The position numbers and the translations under genes are program-made. A model generated the notes under the pieces. The model ran no database searches and had not been told where the DNA came from. It saw only the letters and a program-made list of their open reading frames with translations. A stretch of DNA of 64,000 bases, taken from Nocardioides abyssi. GTDB lineage: Bacteria; Actinomycetota; Actinomycetes; Propionibacteriales; Nocardioidaceae. Shown here one piece after another: positions 50,375 to 58,152 of this stretch (positions are counted from its first letter, which is position 1; every line of letters begins with the position of its first letter). Location of the stretch: positions 434,001 to 498,000 of the forward strand of contig NZ_JAUHJR010000002.1 of NCBI RefSeq assembly GCF_030412915.1. The letters are read 5' to 3'.

Positions 50375-51307
50375 ATGATCAGCAGGCTCGGCCTCGGCGT
50401 CGCCGCCGTCCTGCTCGCCGGCTCGCTGGCCGCCTGCACCGACGACGCGCCGGAGCCCGCCCCGGCGCTCGCGCCCAGCGCGTCGGCCGTCCCGGAGTTC
50501 GACGTCCGCGACGAGGCCGCCGCCGCGGCGCTGCCGCTCGTGCCGGCCTCGGCCACGTCGCTCTCGGTCACCGACCTCGAGCGGGTCCGCCTCCAGCTCG
50601 GAGTCCCCGACCTGACCGGCCAGGCCCCGGCCACAGAGCGCGACGGCTTCTGGGCGCGCGCCGAGCGCCGCGCCCCGCTGCTCACCCCCGGTCTCCTCCG
50701 CCCGGTCGACGAGCGGCTGGCGGCGGAGTACGGCTTCACCCAGGACGACGTGCGCTGGGAGGCCCGCTTCGACGGCCCGGACGGCGCGGGCTGGGTGCTG
50801 TCGTTCCGGCTGGGCATCGACATGGCCGTCGTGCAGCGCGCCGTCCGCGACCGGGTCGGCGTGCTCGCCGGCGCCGAGGTGCGCCCCGAGGACAGCCTCG
50901 TGGTCTCCGGAGCGGCGCCGGACGCGACGCGGTCGTGGGCCGCCGAACCGGCGCTCCTCGACCTCGTCGGGTCGCCGGCGGAGGCGACGTACGTCGAGCG
51001 CGGCTGCGTGGAGGCGCCCGCCGGCGTCGACACCGCCCGGGTCGACGAGATCGAGGCGTGGTCGATCGCGCTCCAGGGCGGCCTGGCCACGGCCTGGCTC
51101 GGCCCGCTGCGCTCGGACGCCTTCGAGCGGCTGCGCCTCGGGGAGACCTGGCCCGAGGACGGGCCCGGCCGTGCGTTCAGCGACGGCTTCCGCGACGGCG
51201 TGGCCGACCCCTCGACCGGACGCGTCGGCTACCGGCTGGTCGACCCCGTCGCCGGTGCCGCGCTCGTCCGCGACCGCGTCGCGCCGTACGCCGCCTGCGC
51301 CGACTGA
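50375..51307 (+). CDS. Putative lipoprotein, unknown
   Basis: The 310-aa protein has a lipoprotein signal: ISRLGLGVAAVLLAGSLAAC, with lipobox LAAC and Cys21, then an acidic-proline linker (TDDAPEPAPALAPS). The rest is soluble and acidic, with two further cysteines (RGCVEA and YAACAD) that may form a disulfide. No domain was recognised. The ATG at 50375 comes one base after the tRNA-Ala end, leaving no room for a ribosome site outside the tRNA. Later in-frame starts would lose the signal peptide. Confidence 0.82.
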   Translation: MISRLGLGVAAVLLAGSLAACTDDAPEPAPALAPSASAVPEFDVRDEAAAAALPLVPASATSLSVTDLERVRLQLGVPDLTGQAPATERDGFWARAERRAPLLTPGLLRPVDERLAAEYGFTQDDVRWEARFDGPDGAGWVLSFRLGIDMAVVQRAVRDRVGVLAGAEVRPEDSLVVSGAAPDATRSWAAEPALLDLVGSPAEATYVERGCVEAPAGVDTARVDEIEAWSIALQGGLATAWLGPLRSDAFERLRLGETWPEDGPGRAFSDGFRDGVADPSTGRVGYRLVDPVAGAALVRDRVAPYAACAD

Positions 51308-51326
51308 CCCGCCTCCGGTCCCGGCG

Positions 51327-51550
51327 GGTTTCGAGACGCGCGCCAGCGCGCGCTCCTCAACCAGCCGGGGTAGCAGCCCCGCGCCGGCGGGTTTCGAGAC
51401 GCGCGCCAGCGCGCGCTCCTCAACCTGCCGGGGTAGCAGCCCCGCGCCGGCGGGTTTCGAGACGCGCGCGAGCGCGCGCTCCTCAACCTGCCGGGGTGGC
51501 AGCCCGGCGCCGGCTGGTTGAGGAAGGCCGGCAAGGCCTGTCTCGAAACC
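51327..51550. repeat. REP-type array: four units at 63-bp spacing
   Basis: Three direct units (51327-51362, 51390-51425, 51453-51488) begin GGTTTCGAGACGCGCG and end GCTCCTCAACC. A fourth at 51516-51550 is in the opposite orientation (GGTTGAGGAAGG to GTCTCGAAACC). Each unit is a palindrome with GC-rich inner arms. The 63-bp period includes conserved linkers such as GGGGTAGCAGCCCCGCG. The array fills most of the 322-bp gap between the lipoprotein and SURF1 genes. Related units occur near 57300. Confidence 0.85.
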
Positions 51551-51629
51551 TGCCGGGGCCGCGCTCTCGACCAGTGGGTTCACCCGCGGTGGGGCCGGTG
51601 CGACGGGGATCACGCCGTACGCTGGAGGG

Positions 51630-52382
51630 GTGCCTGTCGCCCTCCACCCCCGCTACTGGGCTGGTCATCTGCTGGCCATCGTGCTGGTGCTGCTGGCCGG
51701 CCGGCTCGGCCTCTGGCAGCTCGACTCCTGGCAGGCGCACCGCGACGCCGAGGCCGTGGACCACAGCCGGACCGCGCCCGAGCCGCTCGTGGACGTGATG
51801 GGCCCCGACGACCCCTTCCCGGGGGAGAAGGTCGGCCGCCCGGTCGACGTGTCCGGGACCTGGGTGCCGAGCGGCACCGTCTTCGTCGAGGGTCGCGAGC
51901 ACGACGGCGAGGAGGGCTACTGGGTCGTCACGCCGCTCGAGGTCGAGGGCGGCGGCGGGTCGGCGCTGTACGTCGTGCGCGGCTGGTCGGCGACGCCCGA
52001 GGCCCCCGCGCCGGCTCCCGGCCCGGTCGAGGTGACGGCGTACCTCCAGGCCACCGAGGGCACCAACGCCACCGACCCCGACCGCTCCGACGACGTGCTG
52101 CCGCAGGTGCGCACCGCCGACCTGATCCAGCACGTCGACCAGGACCTGTACGGCGCGTTCGCCATCGCCCGCGAGCCGCTCGACGGCCTCGCGACCGCCG
52201 AGGTCGAGCAGGTGGCCGGCGCGTCGGCGTTCACGGGGTTGAAGAACTTCCTCTACGGCATCGAGTGGTTCGTCTTCGGCGCGTTCGCCGCCTTCATCTG
52301 GTGGCGCTGGTCACGGGACCTCGGCGCGGCCGCGGCGCAGGAGCAGGAGCCCGCCGACGAGGCGGTAGCGTCGAGGTCGTGA
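51630..52382 (+). CDS. SURF1 family cytochrome oxidase assembly protein
   Basis: The 250-aa protein has TM helices at both ends, the SURF1 topology: HLLAIVLVLLAGRLGLWQLDSWQAHR at the start and the C-terminal FVFGAFAAFIWWRW. The periplasmic part has RPVDVSGTWVPSGTVFVEGREHDGEEGYWVVTPLEV and YVVRGWSATPE. SURF1 proteins help insert haem into cytochrome c oxidase. GTG at 51630. The stop overlaps the DUF3817 start by one base. Confidence 0.9.
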   Translation: MPVALHPRYWAGHLLAIVLVLLAGRLGLWQLDSWQAHRDAEAVDHSRTAPEPLVDVMGPDDPFPGEKVGRPVDVSGTWVPSGTVFVEGREHDGEEGYWVVTPLEVEGGGGSALYVVRGWSATPEAPAPAPGPVEVTAYLQATEGTNATDPDRSDDVLPQVRTADLIQHVDQDLYGAFAIAREPLDGLATAEVEQVAGASAFTGLKNFLYGIEWFVFGAFAAFIWWRWSRDLGAAAAQEQEPADEAVASRS

Positions 52383-52798
52383 TGGACGACGACGAGCGCA
52401 CCGACCCGGGGCTCAACAGCGCGCTGACCCGCTACCGCTTCATGGCCACCGTCGTCGGCGTGCTGCTCATCGTGCTGTGCCTGGTCGGCGTCCCGCTGGC
52501 CAACTTCGACGGCTCCGGCATGTGGGGCATCTTCGGCAGCACTCCCGACCTCTTCGCGGCCGGTTCGGGCGCCCAGGAGCTCGGCAACGCGATCACCGAG
52601 TACCTCGGTGTCGCCCACGGCTGGCTCTACATGATCTTCCTGATCATGGCGTTCCTGCTGGCCCGCCGGGCCGAGTGGGACCTGCAGTTCACCCTGGTCA
52701 CGCTGCTGTGCGGCACGATCCCGATCGTCAGCTTCTGGGCCGAGCGCCGCGCCACCGAGCGGGTCCGCGCCCAGCTCGGCGAGCCGGTCGGCAGCTGA
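52382..52798 (+). CDS. DUF3817 membrane protein
   Basis: This 138-aa protein has three TM helices: FMATVVGVLLIVLCLVGVPLANF, LGVAHGWLYMIFLIMAFLLARRAEW and FTLVTLLCGTIPIVSFWAERRATERV. The HGWLY and PIVSFWAERR motifs define DUF3817, an actinobacterial family of unknown function, often with SURF1. ATG at 52382 overlaps the SURF1 stop (TGATG); a GTG one codon earlier is possible. Confidence 0.92.
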   Translation: MDDDERTDPGLNSALTRYRFMATVVGVLLIVLCLVGVPLANFDGSGMWGIFGSTPDLFAAGSGAQELGNAITEYLGVAHGWLYMIFLIMAFLLARRAEWDLQFTLVTLLCGTIPIVSFWAERRATERVRAQLGEPVGS

Positions 52799-52805
52799 CC
52801 CACCC

Positions 52806-53666
52806 GTGACCACCGCTGGGGCGCCGACCACGGCGTTCGTCCTCGGTGGTGGGGGCGTGCTCGGCGCGGTCGAGGTGGGGATGCTCCGGGCGCTGCTGGA
52901 GCGCGGCATCACTCCCGACCTGGTGCTCGGCACCAGCATCGGCGCGCTCAACGGCGCCCTGGTCGCGCGGGAGCCGACGATCGACGTGGTGGAGCGGATG
53001 ACGCGGCTGTGGGAGGACGCGCGGCAGACCCCCCGCGAGGTGTACGGCGACCGGCCGCTGCGCACGGTGCGCCGCGCCGTGTCCACCGGCACCCACCTGT
53101 GGTCGGCCGGACCGCTGAAAGACCGGCTCGTCGCGGAGCTCGGCGAGGTGACCTTCGAGGAGCTCCCGGTCCGCTTCCAGGTGTGCGCCGCGAGCATCGA
53201 GCGGGCCGCGGAGCACTGGTTCGACTCCGGCCGCGTGGTCGACGCGGTCGTGGCGAGCGCCGCGGTGCCGGGCCTGCTCCCGCCGGCGAAGGTGGGCGGC
53301 GAGCACTACCTCGACGGCGGCATCGTCAACTCCGTCCCGCTCGCCCGGGCCGTCCGGCTCGGGGCCGACCGGGTCTTCGTGCTGCAGGTCGGGCGGATCG
53401 ACCGGCCGCTGCGCGTGCCGCGCCGGCCGTGGGAGGTCGCCCGGGTGTCCTTCGAGATCGCCCGGCGCCACCGCTTCCACCGCGAGTGGGCCGAGCTGCC
53501 ACCCGAGGTCGAGGCGCACGTGCTGCCGGCGCGCGGGACGTCCGCGCGCGACGACACCTGGCGCGCCGCCACCGACTTCAGCAGCGTCCAGGAGCGCATC
53601 GACCGCACCTACGATGCGTGCGTGGCCTACCTCGACCAGCACCTCGACCAGCCCGCCGGCCCCTGA
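52806..53666 (+). CDS. Patatin-like phospholipase, RssA type
   Basis: The 286-aa protein has the oxyanion loop GGGGVLGAVEVGML, the nucleophile elbow GTSIGALNG (GxSxG, Ser near residue 43), and the catalytic Asp in LDGGIVNSVPL (DGG). These are the complete patatin Ser-Asp dyad motifs, so it should be an active acyl hydrolase, probably on phospholipids or other lipid esters. GTG at 52806. The acyltransferase gene follows 14 bp downstream, suggesting linked lipid remodelling (inference). Confidence 0.9.
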   Translation: MTTAGAPTTAFVLGGGGVLGAVEVGMLRALLERGITPDLVLGTSIGALNGALVAREPTIDVVERMTRLWEDARQTPREVYGDRPLRTVRRAVSTGTHLWSAGPLKDRLVAELGEVTFEELPVRFQVCAASIERAAEHWFDSGRVVDAVVASAAVPGLLPPAKVGGEHYLDGGIVNSVPLARAVRLGADRVFVLQVGRIDRPLRVPRRPWEVARVSFEIARRHRFHREWAELPPEVEAHVLPARGTSARDDTWRAATDFSSVQERIDRTYDACVAYLDQHLDQPAGP

Positions 53667-53680
53667 GCCGCGGGACGACG

Positions 53681-54724
53681 GTGCGCGGCACGGTGGCGCC
53701 TGCGGCGACGTGGGCGCTCCGTCGCCTGGTCCTCGCCCCGGCGGTGGTCGCGCTGGCGGTGTTCCTCTGGGTGACGCTGCCCCTGTGGCTGCTCGGCGCC
53801 GCGATCCTCTCGCCGGTCGTGCCGGGTCGCCTGCGGGTGGTCCGGCTGGCCTGGGTGGTCGTGCTGTACCTGACGACCGAGGCGCTGCTGCTGGTCGTGC
53901 TGCTCGGCATGTGGCTGGCCAGCGGCTGCGGACGACGGTTGCGGACGGCGTACTGGGAGGGGATCCACTACGACCTGGTGCAGGGCGTCATGTGGGTCTT
54001 CTTCCGCGAGGCCCGGCGCGTGCTGCGCCTGACCATCGAGGTCGACGGCCCGGCGCCGGACGCGCACCCGGGCGTGCCGGTCGTGGTGTGCTGCCGGCAC
54101 GCGGGGCCGGGGGACTCCTTCACGCTCGTCCACGCGCTCATGCACTGGTACGGCCGCGAGCCCCGCGTCGTCCTCAAGGACACCCTGGCCTGGGACCCGG
54201 CGATCGACGTGCTGCTGCACCGGATCCCGGCGCGGTTCATCACGCCCGGGCGGCCGGGGGAGGGCGTCGAGGACCACATCGCCGCCCTGGCGACCGGGCT
54301 GGACGAGAACGACGCGTTCGTGATCTTCCCCGAGGGCGGCAACTTCACCCCGAAGCGCCGGGCGCGGGCCATCGAGCGGCTGCGGCGGCTCGGGCTGCAC
54401 GCGATGGCGGACCGGGCCGAGCAGATGGTGCACGTGCTCGCACCGCGGCCGGGCGGGCTGCTGGCCGCGCTGGACGCCGCGCCGGACGCGGACGTCGTGC
54501 TGGTGGCGCACACCGGCCTCGACCACCTCGACGGGGTCGCCGACGTCTGGCGGGCGCTGCCGATGGACAAGCGGATCACGATGCGCTGGTGGCAGGTGCC
54601 GCGCGCCGAGATCCCGGCCGACCGCGACGCGCGCATCGACTGGCTCTACGGCTGGTGGGAGGTCATCGACGCCTGGATAGCCGAGAACCGGCCGGAGGAT
54701 GTCTCCTCCGACCGGTCCCGGTGA
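53681..54724 (+). CDS. Membrane acyltransferase-like (PlsC-like) protein
   Basis: The 347-aa protein has two N-terminal TM helices (LVLAPAVVALAVFLWVTLPLWLLGAAIL and VVVLYLTTEALLLVVLLGMWLAS) and a cytoplasmic acyltransferase-like domain. The domain has VVVCCRHAGPGDSFTLVHALM (a HxxxxD-type block, RHAGPGD), RVVLKDTLAWDPAIDVLL, RFITPGRPGEG and DAFVIFPEGGNFTPKRRA. It is probably lipid-modifying; substrate unknown. The GTG at 53681 has a weak ribosome site; the gene may depend on readthrough from the patatin. Confidence 0.8.
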   Translation: MRGTVAPAATWALRRLVLAPAVVALAVFLWVTLPLWLLGAAILSPVVPGRLRVVRLAWVVVLYLTTEALLLVVLLGMWLASGCGRRLRTAYWEGIHYDLVQGVMWVFFREARRVLRLTIEVDGPAPDAHPGVPVVVCCRHAGPGDSFTLVHALMHWYGREPRVVLKDTLAWDPAIDVLLHRIPARFITPGRPGEGVEDHIAALATGLDENDAFVIFPEGGNFTPKRRARAIERLRRLGLHAMADRAEQMVHVLAPRPGGLLAALDAAPDADVVLVAHTGLDHLDGVADVWRALPMDKRITMRWWQVPRAEIPADRDARIDWLYGWWEVIDAWIAENRPEDVSSDRSR

Positions 54725-54754
54725 TGCTGGTGCGGTGCTGCTGCGTGCTGGTGA

Positions 54755-55516
54755 CTACTTCTGGTCGTCGACGTCGGTGACCTCGGCCGGGTCGTCCGGC
54801 GTCGTCACCGGGTGCGGGGCCTCGGCGGCGTCCGCGATCGCCTCGTCGGGCGAGGCGCCACCGATGTCCTCGGCCACCTCGTCGGCCAGCGGCGTCGCCG
54901 CGGTCGCGTCACCGACCGGGGCGGCCGGCGTGGTGGTGGTCTGGCTGGCGGTCGAGGCGCTGGTCGAGGCCCCGGTGGAGCTCGGCGGCGGGCTCGGCAC
55001 GTAGGAGGACTGCCAGTTGTCGCTCTGGCCGCCGCCCTGGAGGCGCTTGGCGACGACGCCCACGGCACCGGCGATGCCGGCGACGACGAGCAGCGTCTTG
55101 AGCTTGCTGCGCTTCTTCTTCGGGGGCTCGCCGGCGAGCGCGGCGACCTTGCCCTCCGCGGCGGTCCGCACGGCGGCGGCCTTCTCGCCTGCCGCGGCAG
55201 CACCGGCGGCCACGAGCGGGGCGGCCTTCGCCTTCGCGTCGGCCAGGACGGGCCCGGCCTTCTCGCGGGCGTCGGCGACGATCGGGCCCGCCTTCTCGCG
55301 AGCCTCGGCGATGCCGGCGGCCGCACGGGTCCTGGCGTCGGCCAGGGCCGGCCCCGCCTTGACCCTGGCGTCCTCGATGGCGGGTCGTGCGGTGGACTCG
55401 ACGAACTCCTCGACGGCCTCGCGGGCCTGGGCGACGGCGGCCTCCACCTGGGGGCGCACGGTGTCGACGTAGTCCGAGGCCTGATCGAGGAGGGACTTCT
55501 TCTGGCGCAGACGCAT
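54755..55516 (-). CDS. Ala-rich coiled repeat membrane protein
   Basis: This 253-aa protein has no recognised family. Residues 1-125 are Ala/Glu/Lys-rich, with repeated units such as AREKAGPIVADAREKAGPVLADAKAKAAP. The period is about 11 residues, as in amphipathic LEA or apolipoprotein-like helices. A basic patch (PPKKKRSKLKT) precedes one TM helix (LLVVAGIAGAVGVVAKRL). The C-terminal 90 residues are Ser/Thr/Ala/Pro-rich and acidic. It could be a membrane-associated stress or structural protein. GTG/ATG at 55516. It is divergent from the cyclophilin. Confidence 0.75.
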   Translation of the reverse strand: MRLRQKKSLLDQASDYVDTVRPQVEAAVAQAREAVEEFVESTARPAIEDARVKAGPALADARTRAAAGIAEAREKAGPIVADAREKAGPVLADAKAKAAPLVAAGAAAAGEKAAAVRTAAEGKVAALAGEPPKKKRSKLKTLLVVAGIAGAVGVVAKRLQGGGQSDNWQSSYVPSPPPSSTGASTSASTASQTTTTPAAPVGDATAATPLADEVAEDIGGASPDEAIADAAEAPHPVTTPDDPAEVTDVDDQK

Positions 55517-55722
55517 CGCGTCACTTCCTCTCGTTCGGTCACTGCCATTCGATCACGCACAGCACGGTCGGGCCACCCGGGAGACCGGTTGGCGCCACGT
55601 GCGAGGATCGACGGGGCACGGCGGACCACGCCGCCGTCCCTCGTGCAGTACCCACCCGCGGCGCTGTCGGAACCCCGCGCCGCGCTCGCACCGAAGACCG
55701 TTCCCCACGCGTAAGGACCCTC

Positions 55723-56229
55723 ATGGCTGACCAGCAGGCCGTACTGAAGACCAACCGGGGCGACATCGTCCTGAACCTCTTCCCGAACCACGCCCCCGAG
55801 ACCGTCGGGAACTTCACCGGCCTCGCGACCGGCGAGAAGTCCTACGACGCCGGCAACGGCCGCAGCGGCCCGTTCTACGACGGCCTGATCTTCCACCGCG
55901 TCATCGACGGCTTCATGATCCAGGGCGGCGACCCGCTCGGCACCGGCACCGGCGGCCCGGGTTACACCTTCAAGGACGAGCCGCATCCCGAGCTCACCTT
56001 CGACAAGCCCTACCTGCTCGCGATGGCCAACGCCGGCCCGGGCACCAACGGCTCGCAGTTCTTCATCACCGTCGGCGCGACCCCGTGGCTGAACTTCAAG
56101 CACACGATCTTCGGCGAGGTCGCCGACCAGGCCTCGCGCGACGTCGTCGACGCCATCGCCACCACCAAGACCGGCCCCGGCGACCGCCCCGTGGAGCCGG
56201 TGGTCATCGAGACCGTCGAGCTGCGCTGA
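55723..56229 (+). CDS. Cyclophilin-type peptidyl-prolyl isomerase
   Basis: The 168-aa protein is a full cyclophilin: FPNHAPETVGNFTGLA, YDGLIFHRVIDGFMIQGGDPLGTGTGGPGYTFKDE (catalytic FHRV with Arg), LAMANAGPGTNGSQFFITVGATPWLNFKHTIFGEV. It accelerates proline isomerisation during protein folding, in the cytoplasm as it lacks a signal. ATG at 55723 with AAGGA upstream. It is a neighbour of the rhomboid gene, as in many actinobacteria. Confidence 0.96.
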   Translation: MADQQAVLKTNRGDIVLNLFPNHAPETVGNFTGLATGEKSYDAGNGRSGPFYDGLIFHRVIDGFMIQGGDPLGTGTGGPGYTFKDEPHPELTFDKPYLLAMANAGPGTNGSQFFITVGATPWLNFKHTIFGEVADQASRDVVDAIATTKTGPGDRPVEPVVIETVELR

Positions 56230-56286
56230 CCGGCGCCACCCGAACGACACCCGACCAGCACCGCCACCGCTGACCCGCGCCCGTCC

Positions 56287-57228
56287 GTGACCGAGCCCCA
56301 GCACCCGACCCCCGAGGCCGGGGTGCCCGTCTGCTACCGGCACCCCGACCGGGAGTCGCACATCCGCTGCCAGCGGTGCGGCCGCCCGATCTGCCCGGAC
56401 TGCATGCGCGACGCGGCCGTGGGCTTCCAGTGCCCCGACTGCGTCGCCGAGGGTGCGCGGACCACGCGCAGCGCCCGGACGGCGTACGGCGGTCTCCGGC
56501 CGACCAAGGCCGGCAGCACCTCGATCGCGATCATCGCGGTCAACGTCGCCGTCTGGGTGGCGGTGCTGGTCACCGGCGGGGCGGCCAGCCGCCTCGCCGA
56601 CCTGCTGGCCCTGCGCGCCCGCGGGCTGTGCACGACCGGTGACGGGTTCTTCTACCCGCAGGTCCCCGACTCCGCGACCTGCGCCACCGCCGCCGGCACG
56701 ACCTGGCTGCCCGGCGTCGCGGACGGGGCGGTCTGGCAGGTCCTCACCTCCGGCTTCACCCACCAGGCCGTGCTGCACATCGCGTTCAACATGTTCGCGC
56801 TCTACGTGCTCGGCCCCCAGCTCGAGCTCGCGCTCGGCCGGGCGCGCTTCCTCGCGCTGTACTTCCTCTCCCTCCTCGCCGGCTCGGCCGTCGTGCTGTG
56901 GTTCGCCGGCGAGCTGCAAGCCACCCTCGGTGCCTCCGGCGCGGTCTACGGCCTCTTCGCCGCGCTGTTCGTCCTCGCCCGCAAGGTCGGCGGCGACGTC
57001 CGCCAGCTCGGGATCCTGATCGCGGTCAACGTGGTCATCACCTTCGCCGTGCCCGGCATCTCCTGGCAGGGCCACCTCGGAGGGTTCATCGGCGGGCTGC
57101 TCGTCGCCCTGGTCCTCGTCTACTCCCCGCGCGGACCGAAGCGTGCCACCTACCAGGTCGCCGGCCTCGCCCTCATCTCGCTCATCGTGCTCGGCGCCAT
57201 CGCCGCCCGCGCGCTCGTCCTCGCCTGA
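56287..57228 (+). CDS. Rhomboid intramembrane serine protease with N-terminal zinc-finger
   Basis: The 313-aa protein has an N-terminal B-box-like zinc ribbon: CYRHPDRESHIRCQRCGRPICPDCM and FQCPDC (about residues 16-52). Six or more TM helices then include WQVLTSGFTHQAVLHIAFNMFALYVLGP, GASGAVYGLF (nucleophile Ser near residue 218) and GHLGGFIGGL (catalytic His). It should cleave membrane proteins within the bilayer; substrates unknown. GTG at 56287, 57 bp after the cyclophilin. Confidence 0.92.
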   Translation: MTEPQHPTPEAGVPVCYRHPDRESHIRCQRCGRPICPDCMRDAAVGFQCPDCVAEGARTTRSARTAYGGLRPTKAGSTSIAIIAVNVAVWVAVLVTGGAASRLADLLALRARGLCTTGDGFFYPQVPDSATCATAAGTTWLPGVADGAVWQVLTSGFTHQAVLHIAFNMFALYVLGPQLELALGRARFLALYFLSLLAGSAVVLWFAGELQATLGASGAVYGLFAALFVLARKVGGDVRQLGILIAVNVVITFAVPGISWQGHLGGFIGGLLVALVLVYSPRGPKRATYQVAGLALISLIVLGAIAARALVLA

Positions 57229-57262
57229 GCCCCCGGCCTCTCGGCTGGTTCGTCGACCGGCT

Positions 57263-57369
57263 GGTTGAGGAAGGCGCGCAGCGCCTGTCTCGAAACCCGT
57301 CGGTTCCGTCGGTATGCCGCCTGCCGCTCGGCCGGTTTCGAGACGGTTCCTAGCGGAACCTCCTCAACC
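57263..57369. repeat. Two opposed REP elements
   Basis: GGTTGAGGAAGGCGCGCAGC to GTCTCGAAACC (57263-57297) and GGTTTCGAGACGGTTCC to TCCTCAACC (57334-57369) belong to the same family as the 51.3-kb array, in opposite orientations, 36 bp apart. They lie in the convergent rhomboid-crgA gap. Confidence 0.82.
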
Positions 57370-57420
57370 AGCCGGGAGGGCCAGCCGGGAGGGGCGGCCG
57401 GGGGAGGGCCAGCCGCGTGA

Positions 57421-57521
57421 GTCCACAGGTGTGGAGCAACCTGTGCAGAACTACACGCGTGTAGTTCTGCACAGGTTCCTCCACCGATGTGGAGGAACAG
57501 CCTGGGGAGGAACCTGTGGAC
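57421..57521. repeat. Nested palindrome with a perfect 40-bp core
   Basis: The core at 57438-57477 is a perfect 40-bp palindrome, arm AACCTGTGCAGAACTACACG. A second hairpin, TTCCTCCAC/GTGGAGGAA (57476-57497), shares its edge. Outer arms GTCCACAGGT (57421-57430) and ACCTGTGGAC (57512-57521) are exact complements and contain DnaA-box-like TCCACAG/TGTGGAC. It probably works as a bidirectional terminator or a protein-binding site. The REP pair and this element account for the 376-bp gap. Confidence 0.85.
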
Positions 57522-57604
57522 AGACGACGACCGCCGGCCGGCCCGTAGGCCGACCGGCGGTCGGAGGTGCGTGGTTCGAGCGGGGCCGCGGACGCGGCCG
57601 GGGC

Positions 57605-58066
57605 TCACTCCCAGCGCGTGGCGTAGGTGAAGCCGACGGCCATGAAGCCGATGCCGACGACGAGGTTCAGCTGGCCGAGGTCGTTGAAGACCCAGATGTC
57701 GGTGAGGTCGTCGCTGAAGACGTAGAAGGTGCAGATCCACAGCAGGCCGATCAGGAAGCAGCCGAGCATGCCGACGACGACACCGGTGCCGCGGCCCAGC
57801 GGGGTCGAGGGGTGCGCGGCCACGATCAGGCCCAGGAAGACGAGGCCGAAGCCGACGAGGTAGTTCCAGTCGCCGAGGTCGGCCATGAACGCCGGGCTGC
57901 CCGGCTCGGAGCCGATGACGGTCGGGTCGGCGCGGACCGCGCTGTAGTAGAACGCCATCCAGGCGATGCCGAGGACCATCAGCACCAGCGCGACGATGAA
58001 CCGCACGGAGAAGATCGGTCCCCGCACGGGGGCGAGGGGGTCGCGCTCGGTCTTCTGCTTGGCCAC
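57605..58066 (-). CDS. crgA: CrgA-like cell division protein with two tandem units
   Basis: The 153-aa protein appears to contain two CrgA units of two TM helices each. Unit 1: VRFIVALVLMVLGIAWMAFYYSAV and FMADLGDWNYLVGFGLVFLGLIVAA. Unit 2: VVVGMLGCFLIGLLWICTFYVF and FNDLGQLNLVVGIGFMAVGFTYATRWE. Both have the pattern LGxxWxxxFY followed by DLGxxNxxVGxG; ordinary CrgA is about 90 aa with one unit ending in RWH/E. CrgA coordinates FtsZ/FtsI and PBPs at the septum. I chose GTG 58066, with AGGAGAG upstream; an ATG at 58114 would add 16 residues. Confidence 0.85.
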   Translation of the reverse strand: MAKQKTERDPLAPVRGPIFSVRFIVALVLMVLGIAWMAFYYSAVRADPTVIGSEPGSPAFMADLGDWNYLVGFGLVFLGLIVAAHPSTPLGRGTGVVVGMLGCFLIGLLWICTFYVFSDDLTDIWVFNDLGQLNLVVGIGFMAVGFTYATRWE

Positions 58067-58152
58067 GGGGCTCTCCTGGTGCTGGGTGCTGGGGTCGTGC
58101 GCCGGCTCGCCCACGGCCGGTCGGCCGCGGGACGCGGGCTACCTTAGTCGTC

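Noticed and set aside
51327-51550. CRISPR array
   Set aside because: The 63-bp units have near-identical linkers instead of unique spacers, one unit is inverted, and no cas genes are near; they are REP-type palindromes.
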